Below, one piece after another: positions 8,670 through 16,942 of a stretch of DNA of 41,275 bases; the stretch's first letter is position 1, and each line of letters opens with the position of its first letter. This stretch comes from an uncultured Alphaproteobacteria bacterium. Its GTDB lineage: Bacteria > Pseudomonadota > Alphaproteobacteria > UBA8366 > JADFVY01. Position numbers and translations under genes: made by a program. The notes beneath the pieces were generated by a model. That model worked only from the letters and a program-made list of their open reading frames with translations, did not search any database and was not told where the DNA came from. The stretch spans positions 1 to 41,275 of the forward strand of contig CAMYNJ010000145.1 in NCBI GenBank assembly GCA_947259795.1. Reading direction: 5' to 3'.

Positions 8670-9419
8670 ATGGTCGGTCTGGATGTTTCGTTCGGCGGCG
8701 CCTTCCTGGCCGGCCTGTTGAGTTTCCTGTCTCCCTGCATCTTGCCGCTGGTGCCGCCTTACCTTTGTTTCCTGGGCGGAGTCAGCCTGCAACAGCTGGA
8801 GGAAGGCGGGGAGGTCGACCGCGGCGCGATGCGCCGGGTTGTGCTGGCCTCGGTCGTTTTCGTCCTGGGCTTCGCCACCGTTTTCATCGCCTTCGGGGCG
8901 ACCGCCTCGTATCTCGGACAGATGCTGGCGGAAAATTTCGAAATCCTGTCCTGGATCGCCGGCGCCCTGATCGTTGTGCTTGGGCTGCATTTCCTCGGCG
9001 TTTTCCGGATCGCCCTGCTCTATCGCGAGGCCCGCTTCCATGTCGAAAGGAAGCCGGCCGGACTGATCGGCGCCTATGTCATCGGCCTGGCCTTCGCCTT
9101 CGGCTGGACTCCCTGCGTGGGACCGGTGCTGGCCGGCGTCCTGATGATCGCCGGGGCGGAGGATTCCGCCTTCCAGGGAGCCGCACTGCTGGCGGCCTAT
9201 GCGGGCGGCATCGGGGTACCCTTCATCGGCGCCGCCTTCTTCGCGCCCCTGTTCATGCGTTTCATGGCCCGTTTCCGCCGTTACCAGGGCTGGATCGAAC
9301 GCATCCTCGGCGCGCTGCTGGTGCTTACCGGTATCCTGTTCATTACGGGCGGCATCAACGATATCGGGAACTGGCTGCTGCTAACCTTCCCTGATCTGTT
9401 CGGCACCGTCATCAGATAA
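8670..9419 (+). CDS. CcdA/DsbD-type membrane thiol transporter (SoxV-like)
   Basis: FLAGLLSFLSPCILPLVPPYLCFLGG...AFAFGWTPCVGPVLAGVLMIAG: CcdA, in the sox cluster. Confidence 0.93.
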   Translation: MVGLDVSFGGAFLAGLLSFLSPCILPLVPPYLCFLGGVSLQQLEEGGEVDRGAMRRVVLASVVFVLGFATVFIAFGATASYLGQMLAENFEILSWIAGALIVVLGLHFLGVFRIALLYREARFHVERKPAGLIGAYVIGLAFAFGWTPCVGPVLAGVLMIAGAEDSAFQGAALLAAYAGGIGVPFIGAAFFAPLFMRFMARFRRYQGWIERILGALLVLTGILFITGGINDIGNWLLLTFPDLFGTVIR

Positions 9420-9425
9420 TGCCCC

Positions 9426-10172
9426 CTACCCGAACCGCAGGAACATGATCCGCTCGTAGGAGCGCAGTTCGCCGATCCCGATCCGGTAGAGCAGCAGGTC
9501 TTTCGTCTCCAGCGATTTCAGCAGTTTCCCCATGCTCTCGTTCGCGCCGTCGACCAACCGTTTGAATTCCGGGTCGGTGGCGACCTCGCGCGCTGCCTGA
9601 TCCCGGCATTTTTCGAATAGCGCCTCGACGATAGCCGCCTGCTCGCGCACCATGGCGACGGCCGAAGCGTCCCCCAGATCCCTGACTTCGCGGCGATATC
9701 GCGCCAGCACATCCATCGCCGCGCTGAGCGCATTCACGTGGTCGGAATATGTAACGACGTTGTTGCGCCGGCGCAGGTCTCCCAAAATGTCCCGTATCGG
9801 ATTGATCGCGCCCGTCGCGGCTTCCGGGTCGCCCGCATCCAGCGCGTCCAGGCCCGTCTCGGCGCGCGCAAGGACGTCCTGAAGCGTTTTCTTCCAGTCG
9901 GCATCCCCGGCATAGTCGGCCGGCGGGTGGTCTGCATACATCTCCACCAGCGCAGTCCATTTGACAATGAATTCATCGAGCGCCAGTCCCGCCACGGCCA
10001 CGTTGCCGGTTCGCGCGTAGAACGCGGCCTCGCGGTAATGGGCGTAAGCGTCCGCCTGTGCCAATACGAACCCAGGCGCATCGCCCGCCCGGCCCGGCGG
10101 CGCCAGAACGGCCAGGAAGACAAGCGCCAGGGCTGCTGCCCGGCCTTTAAGGAAAATACGCATTCTCACCAT
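9426..10172 (-). CDS. Secreted alpha-helical protein of unknown function
   Basis: Signal peptide then helix-rich sequence (YAHYREAAFYARTGNVAVAGLALDEFIVKWTALVEMYADHPPADYAGDADW...); no recognised motif, no CxxCH. Confidence 0.8.
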   Translation of the reverse strand: MVRMRIFLKGRAAALALVFLAVLAPPGRAGDAPGFVLAQADAYAHYREAAFYARTGNVAVAGLALDEFIVKWTALVEMYADHPPADYAGDADWKKTLQDVLARAETGLDALDAGDPEAATGAINPIRDILGDLRRRNNVVTYSDHVNALSAAMDVLARYRREVRDLGDASAVAMVREQAAIVEALFEKCRDQAAREVATDPEFKRLVDGANESMGKLLKSLETKDLLLYRIGIGELRSYERIMFLRFG

Positions 10173-11062
10173 CGCTCCTGCAGAAACTCGTCAACCGCGT
10201 CGGCCACGTCTTCCATGAACAAGTCCAGGAAGAAATGGTCGGCGCCGTCGACTTCCAGGAACTGAAGATTTTCGCCCGTCAGGGGCGTCACGAGATCCTT
10301 GAGTCCCTCCACGACCCTGTCCTCGCTGCCCGCGATCACGAGTGTCGGCTTGTCGATCTTCGGCAGCAATGTCGGCGTGTCGCGCCTCGGGTCAGCGGCG
10401 TAATAGCTGATAAAACTCGCCGCGCTCACGGTGGCGTTTTCGCACTGAAGGAAGGGCACGCCCTTAAGCTGCGCGTCGGGCGCCATACCCCCCGCCTTTT
10501 GCAGCAATGTCGAAAGATCCCTTCCGAAGCGGCGCTTGTAGCTGGCCGCCGTTGTATCATGGTCCGATGTCGCGGGCGCCAGCAGCAACACGGCGCGCAG
10601 CGCGGGGTCGTCGCGTTCCGCCGCGAACCAGGCGGTCTGGTTGCCGCCGCGCGAATGCCCCATCAATGCGATGCGGTCTGCCCCCTGCCCCTTCAGCCAG
10701 CCCATCCAGGCGTCGATCTCGTCCAGCGCATCGTCATGCCTGTGCCGGTTGACCCCAATCGCGCAGTCATAGAAACCAGTCCGGTTATCGATGCCAAATC
10801 CCAGATTGATTGCCAACGAGGCGATGCCCCGTTCGGCCAGCGCGTCGCGCAACAAGGTGATAGTCTCCATCCCGCTATGGGCCAGCGTTCCGTGGGTGAT
10901 CAGCACCACCCCTTCACCCAGCGAGCCGCCGTCGGGGACGGTCAGTTCGCCATTCAGCCGGACACCCTTGTAGGACAGTTGAACCGGTTCCGCCTGCACC
11001 GGCAAGTCGGCGAGCAGTATCGCCGCTGCGGCAACGATACCAATAACGAATCCCTTCACCAT
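10166..11062 (-). CDS. Secreted alpha/beta hydrolase (dienelactone-hydrolase-like)
   Basis: Signal peptide; VVLITHGTLAHSGMETI; IALMGHSRGGNQTAWFA (GHSRGG nucleophile elbow); TLVIAGSEDRVV; DGADHFFLD. Confidence 0.88.
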   Translation of the reverse strand: MVKGFVIGIVAAAAILLADLPVQAEPVQLSYKGVRLNGELTVPDGGSLGEGVVLITHGTLAHSGMETITLLRDALAERGIASLAINLGFGIDNRTGFYDCAIGVNRHRHDDALDEIDAWMGWLKGQGADRIALMGHSRGGNQTAWFAAERDDPALRAVLLLAPATSDHDTTAASYKRRFGRDLSTLLQKAGGMAPDAQLKGVPFLQCENATVSAASFISYYAADPRRDTPTLLPKIDKPTLVIAGSEDRVVEGLKDLVTPLTGENLQFLEVDGADHFFLDLFMEDVADAVDEFLQERW

Positions 11063-11140
11063 ATTCGCATCCTGCGATCAATTTATTGCCAGATCATGCC
11101 GCAATGTTTTGCTGCGCGCGTTATGCTAACATAGTAGAAA

Positions 11141-11160
11141 TTGAATATGAATGAATTCAA
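11141..11160. promoter_or_regulatory. Candidate operator half-site related to the soxX palindrome
   Basis: TTGAATATGAATGAATTCAA; shares YGAATATGA with the 4569-4609 palindrome and has TTGAAT/ATTCAA arms. Confidence 0.4.
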
Positions 11161-11169
11161 GCGGAGTCC

Positions 11170-11757
11170 ATGACGATGTCCCTTTGGCGCCTGATCTCCT
11201 TGTTGCTGGTCACGCTGTATGCGCCGTCGGCGCTTGCCGACGATGATTACACGGGTCCGATCGAGACCGAGGACGGGATGTATACCGAATCCTGGTTCCT
11301 GCAGAGTTTCCTGGACCTGGCGGAAGACCTGGAGGAAGCGAATTCGCAAGGCAAGCGCTTCGTGATCATGTGGGAACTGAAGGGCTGTCCCTACTGCAAA
11401 GAAACCCATTTCGTGAATCTCGCCGACGAGGAAATCCGCCATTTCGTGCGCGAGAACTTTGTCGTCCTGCAACTCAATGTCCAGGGCTCGCGCGCGATCA
11501 CCGATTTCGACGGCGAGGAACTGGAGGAACGGGCGCTGGCCCGCAAATACGGCATCCGTTACACGCCGACCTTTCAGTTCTTCGGCGAGGACGCCGCGGC
11601 AATGGCCGATCTGGAGCCGCGCCAGCGCGAAGCCACCCGCATGTTCAACTTGTTCAAGCCGGCCCTGTTCCTGGCGACGTTCCGCTACGTACAGGAACGG
11701 GCCTATGAAACGGAAAAACTGCGCAGCTACCTGAAGCGACAGCTCAAGGACAGCTGA
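11170..11757 (+). CDS. SoxW-like thioredoxin family protein, copy 1
   Basis: Signal peptide; FVIMWELKGCPYCKETHFVNLADEEIRHFVRENFVVLQLNVQGSRAITDFDGEELEERALARKYGIRYTPTFQFFGE. Confidence 0.88.
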   Translation: MTMSLWRLISLLLVTLYAPSALADDDYTGPIETEDGMYTESWFLQSFLDLAEDLEEANSQGKRFVIMWELKGCPYCKETHFVNLADEEIRHFVRENFVVLQLNVQGSRAITDFDGEELEERALARKYGIRYTPTFQFFGEDAAAMADLEPRQREATRMFNLFKPALFLATFRYVQERAYETEKLRSYLKRQLKDS

Positions 11758-11792
11758 AACGACAAGAAATAAAATCGATGGAGAGGTTTGAA

Positions 11793-12470
11793 ATGCCTGC
11801 AATAAAACTAATCGGTCGCATGGCCTTAGCGGTGGCGCTGCTGGCCGCGGGTCCCACCCTGGCCGCCGAAACCAAGGACGGCGCAGTCAGCCTGCCGATG
11901 CCGGCGCTGGGCGACGACAGCCTGCATAAGCAGGCCTGGTTCCAGGATACCTTCCTCGACCTGAAGGAAGATCTGGCCGAGGCCAAATCCCTGGGCAAAC
12001 GCCTGGTCATCATCTGGGAACAGCGCGGCTGCCCCTACTGCAAGAAAACCCATGATCTCAATTTCCGGATTCCGCGGATCGCCAATTACGTGAAGGACAA
12101 TTTCTTCGTCCTGCAGCTCAATCTGTGGGGCGACCGCGAGGTGACGGATTTCGACGGCGAGGTTTTGTCGGAGAAAGACTTTGCCCGCAAGAACCGGGTG
12201 CTGTTTACCCCGACCTTCCAGTTCTTCCCCGAAAAGCCGGAAGAAGCCGCGGGCCAGCCGGCATGGCGGGCCGAAATCCATCGCATGCCCGGCTTTTTCT
12301 GGCCGTTCCACTTCTACTACCAGTTCCGCTATGTGAAGGAGAACGGCTATATCGAACAGCCGAGCTTCCAGCGCTGGCTGGACGGCCAGGGCGACAAGCT
12401 GCGCGAGGCGGGCATAAATGTGGAAGAAGCCCTGCACGCGGAATCGCTACATCTGCCCGAGGGATTCTGA
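11793..12470 (+). CDS. SoxW-like thioredoxin family protein, copy 2
   Basis: Signal peptide; LVIIWEQRGCPYCKKTHDLNFRIPRIANYVKDNFFVLQLNLWGDREVTDFDGEVLSEKDFARKNRVLFTPTFQFFPE; clear paralogue of the preceding ORF. Confidence 0.88.
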   Translation: MPAIKLIGRMALAVALLAAGPTLAAETKDGAVSLPMPALGDDSLHKQAWFQDTFLDLKEDLAEAKSLGKRLVIIWEQRGCPYCKKTHDLNFRIPRIANYVKDNFFVLQLNLWGDREVTDFDGEVLSEKDFARKNRVLFTPTFQFFPEKPEEAAGQPAWRAEIHRMPGFFWPFHFYYQFRYVKENGYIEQPSFQRWLDGQGDKLREAGINVEEALHAESLHLPEGF

Positions 12471-12489
12471 CGCGCCCGCCGGCGGCGCC

Positions 12490-13302
12490 CTATAGCAGGG
12501 ACGCCACGCCGGCGGCTTCCGCCTTTTCTACGGCCGCGGACAGCCGGCTATATTCGCTTTCCGGCGGGAAATGCATCCCGACGATGCCGAACGCCTTTCG
12601 CGCATCGGCCAGTTCCGGGTCCGCCGCGGCGGCGGCCAGGCCTTCCCGCATGGCGGCGATATCGCGCGCCGTGGCCGCCCGCCCGGCGATCAGCGGCAGG
12701 CCGGGCATCGCGGGCGTCCGGCACAGAACGCGCGTAGCGGCGACCGCCGGCGGCCTGTGCCGGACCAGCGTCGCATGGGTGACGCAATCGATTGCGGCGA
12801 AATCCGCCTGCCCGCCGGCCACCGCTGCGATGCTAGCGGCATGGCTGCCCGTTGCCGTCGCTCGGCAAAAGGGACCGCCCTGCCCGCCTTCCAGCGCGAT
12901 GAGCAAACGGAGCGCATGATGTCCCGACCAGGAATCCATGCTGTTCACGGCGCAGCGACTACCGCGCAAATCCCGGAACGATCCCCGGGGCGCATCCTCA
13001 CGAACGATCACCAGACTGCAATAGTCGGGCCCGTCGCAGCCCGGCGCGTCGTAACAGGGCGTCGCCAGCAGCGAGACCTTGCCGGCAAGGCTGGCGACGA
13101 AGGGATAACCGCAGGTCTGGCTGAACAGTAAATCCGGCCTCAGCCAGAACGCCGTGCCTTTGCCCGGGCGGGCCAGCCCGGCCGGCGGATCGGTCAGACC
13201 AGCCGCGGCGAAATGCCCGGCGATCCCGGTCCACCAGGCGTCGGTCGCGGCAGCCGTCTCGGCTATTTCGTACATCGGCAGCGAGGCGACGCGTTCAGCC
13301 AT
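12490..13302 (-). CDS. PhnD-like substrate-binding family protein without obvious signal peptide
   Basis: ASLPMYEIAETAAATDAWWTGIA...LWLRPDLLFSQTCGYPF-type layout (FWLRPDLLFSQTCGYPFVASLAGKVSLLATPCYDAPGCDGPDYCSLVIVREDAPRGSFRDLRGSRCAVNSMDSWSGHHALR). Confidence 0.78.
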   Translation of the reverse strand: MAERVASLPMYEIAETAAATDAWWTGIAGHFAAAGLTDPPAGLARPGKGTAFWLRPDLLFSQTCGYPFVASLAGKVSLLATPCYDAPGCDGPDYCSLVIVREDAPRGSFRDLRGSRCAVNSMDSWSGHHALRLLIALEGGQGGPFCRATATGSHAASIAAVAGGQADFAAIDCVTHATLVRHRPPAVAATRVLCRTPAMPGLPLIAGRAATARDIAAMREGLAAAAADPELADARKAFGIVGMHFPPESEYSRLSAAVEKAEAAGVASLL

Positions 13303-14179
13303 CTCCGATTTCCGCCGACAGATCGCGCAGGAAAGTGGCGGTCTCGGTCGCCTGCACCGTCGCGGCCCGCACCAGCCCGTCGAAATGGCGCATCAGCACC
13401 CTGATATGCGGCGTCGTCGTGAAGACGAAATACATCTGTCCCACGTAGACCGCCGCGCGGACCGGCCCGAAGATGGTGTAGGGCGTCGAATAATGCGTCA
13501 TCGCGTCGAACAGGTTGACGCGCAGCGAGGGATAAAGCTCCTCCACGATCTCCGCCATTTCATCGAGCTGCGCCGCGCGTACCGCGGGCGCAAGACCCTG
13601 CCAGCGTTCCTCGCCCCGCGCAAAGGCCTCCAGCGTCTGGCGCGGCATGCAGATTTCCATGTCGGTATCCGGCAGCCGCGTATAGGCCAGCTGCCCGTGC
13701 GAGGCGACGATTGCCTGGTCGGCGGTTTTGGCGACATAATCGCGGTATTCGAACCGCATGACATCCTCGGTCTTGACCAGGTCCGGCAGCGTGGTGGGGA
13801 CATAGCGAATCCTGTAGCCCGCCGCCTCGACATGCCAGCGGGCCAGGTTTTCATCCACCGGCGTCTGGGCGCTGGGCGTGAATTGCAGCGATTCCTGTAA
13901 CACGTCCGCACCCAGCTTGGCCTCATGACTCAGCCCCAGAAGCCAATCCAGACTGACCCTCAGCGCAGAGGCGATGGCCGCGACCGTATCGGCGCGCGGC
14001 AGCCGGTCATTGTCGGGCGACAGCAGTTGCGACAGGGTCGAGCGATCAATCCCGGTCCGCCGGGCCAGCGCCGACCGGCTCAATCCCGCGCTCTCCAGCG
14101 CCTCGAGAAAACGGGTCCGGAATACAACAACTGTTTCGCGCCGGTCGAAGACCAGCCGTTCGTCTGGTTTATCCCGCAT
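13295..14179 (-). CDS. XRE-family HTH regulator with large uncharacterised C-terminal domain
   Basis: LSRSALARRTGIDRSTLSQLLSPDNDRLPRADTVAAIASALRVSLDWLLGLSHE: HTH_3; C-terminus of about 190 aa not recognised. Overlaps the downstream PhnD-like start by 8 bp. Confidence 0.85.
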   Translation of the reverse strand: MRDKPDERLVFDRRETVVVFRTRFLEALESAGLSRSALARRTGIDRSTLSQLLSPDNDRLPRADTVAAIASALRVSLDWLLGLSHEAKLGADVLQESLQFTPSAQTPVDENLARWHVEAAGYRIRYVPTTLPDLVKTEDVMRFEYRDYVAKTADQAIVASHGQLAYTRLPDTDMEICMPRQTLEAFARGEERWQGLAPAVRAAQLDEMAEIVEELYPSLRVNLFDAMTHYSTPYTIFGPVRAAVYVGQMYFVFTTTPHIRVLMRHFDGLVRAATVQATETATFLRDLSAEIGDG

Positions 14180-14315
14180 TGTCGCGTTTTATCATCAATA
14201 GTGTGACTCTACAACATATTTAACGTGTTTGTGACAACTAACTCATTGCTCGAGCTTTTATTAGTGAAGATACTGACAAATAATACTTTTCGCAGCCAAC
14301 AAAAACCGTGCGGCA

Positions 14316-15245
14316 ATGCCGAATCCTGCAAGTTCCATCCCACGCGCTGGCAGCGGCGACAGCGCCAGAGTCGGGGAGCTTCCGACCTGGCTACTCGTAC
14401 CGGCCATTTACGGCGGCTGGTTTTCAGTCACCTGGTTCTTCGAGTCACTGCCCTGGTGGGCGGTGCTGCCGGCGGGCGCATGGCTCGTCGCCTGGCATAA
14501 TTCCTTCCAGCACGAAGCCCTGCACGGCCATCCCAGCCGCCATGTCCGGCTGAACGAGCTATTGGCCTGGCCGCCGCTCTGCATCTGGATCCCCTACCCG
14601 GTCTATCGCGATTTCCATCGCGCCCATCACCAGACGCCGATGCTGACCGACCCGGTGGACGATCCGGAATCCTTTTACCTGACCCGCGCGCATTGGGAAC
14701 GGGCCGGCCTCGTCCGCCGCGCCCTGCTGGTTGCCAACAATACGCTGGCGGGCCGCATGGCGATTGGCCCCTGGCTGGCGGCAACCGCTTTTTGGAAAAG
14801 CCAATTTATTGCGATGGTAAGCGGTGATCGCCGTTATCTCGGCATCTGGGTACTGCACATCACATTATGCGGGTTGATGTTCGCCTGGCTGTGGCGGGCC
14901 TGCGGGATATCGCCGCTGGACTATGTCCTGATGTTCGCCTGGCCCGGACTATCGCTGTCGCTGATCCGTTCCTTTTACGAGCATCGCCCGGCGCCTGAGC
15001 AGAACGGCAGAACCGTAATCGTCGATGCTGGCCCCTTGATGAGCCTGTTATTCCTGAACAACAATCTGCACATAGTCCACCACGACCGTCCGGATCTGCC
15101 CTGGTTCGCCCTGCCCGCGATGTATCGCCGGGACCGCGACAAGATTTTGCGCCGCACTGGCGGCTTCCATTTTCCCGGCGGCTATCTGGAAATCGCGAAG
15201 CGTTTCGCGTTCCGGCCGAAGGACCTGCCGGTGCGGGCCGAGTGA
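14316..15245 (+). CDS. Fatty acid desaturase family protein
   Basis: His boxes HNSFQHEALHGH, HRAHHQTP, NNNLHIVHHDRP with TM segments. Confidence 0.9.
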   Translation: MPNPASSIPRAGSGDSARVGELPTWLLVPAIYGGWFSVTWFFESLPWWAVLPAGAWLVAWHNSFQHEALHGHPSRHVRLNELLAWPPLCIWIPYPVYRDFHRAHHQTPMLTDPVDDPESFYLTRAHWERAGLVRRALLVANNTLAGRMAIGPWLAATAFWKSQFIAMVSGDRRYLGIWVLHITLCGLMFAWLWRACGISPLDYVLMFAWPGLSLSLIRSFYEHRPAPEQNGRTVIVDAGPLMSLLFLNNNLHIVHHDRPDLPWFALPAMYRRDRDKILRRTGGFHFPGGYLEIAKRFAFRPKDLPVRAE

Positions 15246-15430
15246 ATACATAATTCGGCGTTATCGCATTGCCAACTGTGATTCCCTTGGCCGGGTCTCT
15301 ACGGCCTTTGACAATTTCTTCGGAAGACCGCCTGTTTTTTTACAAATATTTAGTCTTATTGGTCTCTAATCCCATTCCAATGACCGCACTGGGCCGGCGG
15401 GGCCCGCCAGGGTGAATGGAAATATCGGGA

Positions 15431-16078
15431 ATGAAGACCGTAATCAAAGCGACCCTACTGCTCGTGTTGACGGGACTGGCCTCAGCCTGTTCGACCGATC
15501 CCTTGATCGTCGACAAGAACTGGGTGCCCAAGCGCATGGTCGGCTACGTCTCGGAACTGGAGCCGGGATATTACGGCGCCAAGCTGACCCGGGTCGTTTT
15601 CCGCAATGGCAGGGAAATGAAAGCCGATCTCGTCGAACTGCAATTCATCGGCCAGCTATCGGCCCGCAACAAGCCGCCCTTCAACATCTTCGCCGGCCGG
15701 CGCTGTCATGACTGCGAGTCGAACCTGTCGATCTATATTCATTCCCCCGGCGACGGCCGGCTGAAGAAGAAAGCCAAGCGCTACCGTTATCCCGGCCGCG
15801 TATACAGCCATGTGAATGGCGCCCTGGTCGAGGACTCCCGGGCCTTCTTCGGCGACTGCCTGGCCGGTCGAAGCCCCGGAATCGTGGTCTGGTTCGTGCG
15901 CACCCGCCTGGACCTGCCCAACTGGGTGGAAAAGGTCGACATCGTTGAGTCGACGGGACGCAGCCTCGATGTTTCGGAAATCGAGGCGCCCGTGCCGCCG
16001 ATAGACGGCACATTGAAACTGGTCGAAGAAGGCCGCTGCCGGGAAATCCCGAAGCGCCTGATGAGCACCGAACCGTAA
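15431..16078 (+). CDS. Hypothetical lipoprotein
   Basis: Lipoprotein signal LLLVLTGLASACSTD; full-length ORF, CHDC pair in the body, no recognised domain. Confidence 0.7.
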   Translation: MKTVIKATLLLVLTGLASACSTDPLIVDKNWVPKRMVGYVSELEPGYYGAKLTRVVFRNGREMKADLVELQFIGQLSARNKPPFNIFAGRRCHDCESNLSIYIHSPGDGRLKKKAKRYRYPGRVYSHVNGALVEDSRAFFGDCLAGRSPGIVVWFVRTRLDLPNWVEKVDIVESTGRSLDVSEIEAPVPPIDGTLKLVEEGRCREIPKRLMSTEP

Positions 16079-16339
16079 GATATTTCCCACTTGCGTGGAG
16101 TCGGCTACAGCCCGCTCCCCCCACTCGGCCGCCCACGGCGCAACGCCCGGGACGTCTACTTCCAATGGGTTTCCGGCCATGGGAAGGGCGGTGAGCGCAA
16201 GTCCGGGTATAGCCAAGAACGGAAATGGAAATCTTTACCTACCGAAGTGCTCGGGTGTCGCTCGCCCCCGTGAAGCTCGACAGCTGCCACCTAGAAGAGT
16301 AATATAGCGCTCCCTGCCTTGGAGGCGGAGGCGTTTCTC

Positions 16340-16579
16340 ATGTTCGCGCAACCTCGGTCAAAATGCGTCGGTGGTGTTCTTCTAACGGGCCTGATCCTCT
16401 CAGCCTGCAGTGAGACGAGTTCACTCCGGTCAGAGGACGTCGAAGCAGGAGACCTAAGCGCAGCGTATGAGGCTAGCAGAGTAAATTCGCTGCGTATGAC
16501 GATTTCATTGCGACCTGCGTCTTCGGACTCTTCCAACATGATAATGTCTGTGTCGGTAGATGCGCAGTCCAGTTTTTGA
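16340..16579 (+). CDS. Short putative lipoprotein or truncated remnant
   Basis: MFAQPRSKCVGGVLLTGLILSACSETSS: lipobox LSAC; only about 80 aa. Confidence 0.35.
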   Translation: MFAQPRSKCVGGVLLTGLILSACSETSSLRSEDVEAGDLSAAYEASRVNSLRMTISLRPASSDSSNMIMSVSVDAQSSF

Positions 16580-16942
16580 CCCACAACTGGGTCACGATAC
16601 CTTCCACGCTGCCGACAATGCATTTGGACTGAGCCTTATATCTTCGCAATAGCCGACCATTGTGATCCACATTAGGGGCGACGTTTGCCACCATTTCGGC
16701 TGGCGTCGCGAGCAGTATCCCCTGTGATCTTTGGCCATGAAGACCGTAGGGCCAGCTTAAAGGCGCAAAGCGCACCACATGCAGCGCTTGGTCGAACATC
16801 GCTTCTTAGTCAAGAGGTGACATTGGGATTTATCCAGTACCCGTCCTTTGCCACGCCAGCATTCCGGTAATCCATGGACAACCAACTGATCCAATTCGGT
16901 GGTCAGTTCCACGCTGGCCGGACAGCATTGGCGGACGCAACC

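Noticed and set aside
15289-15309. GGCCG...CGGCC-TTT after the desaturase as a terminator
   Set aside because: Only a 5-bp stem and 3 T; too weak to call.
16473-16799. Minus ORF MFDQALHVVRFAPLSWPYGLHGQRSQG... as a transposase fragment
   Set aside because: No DDE or HTH signature visible; cannot support a mobile-element call.
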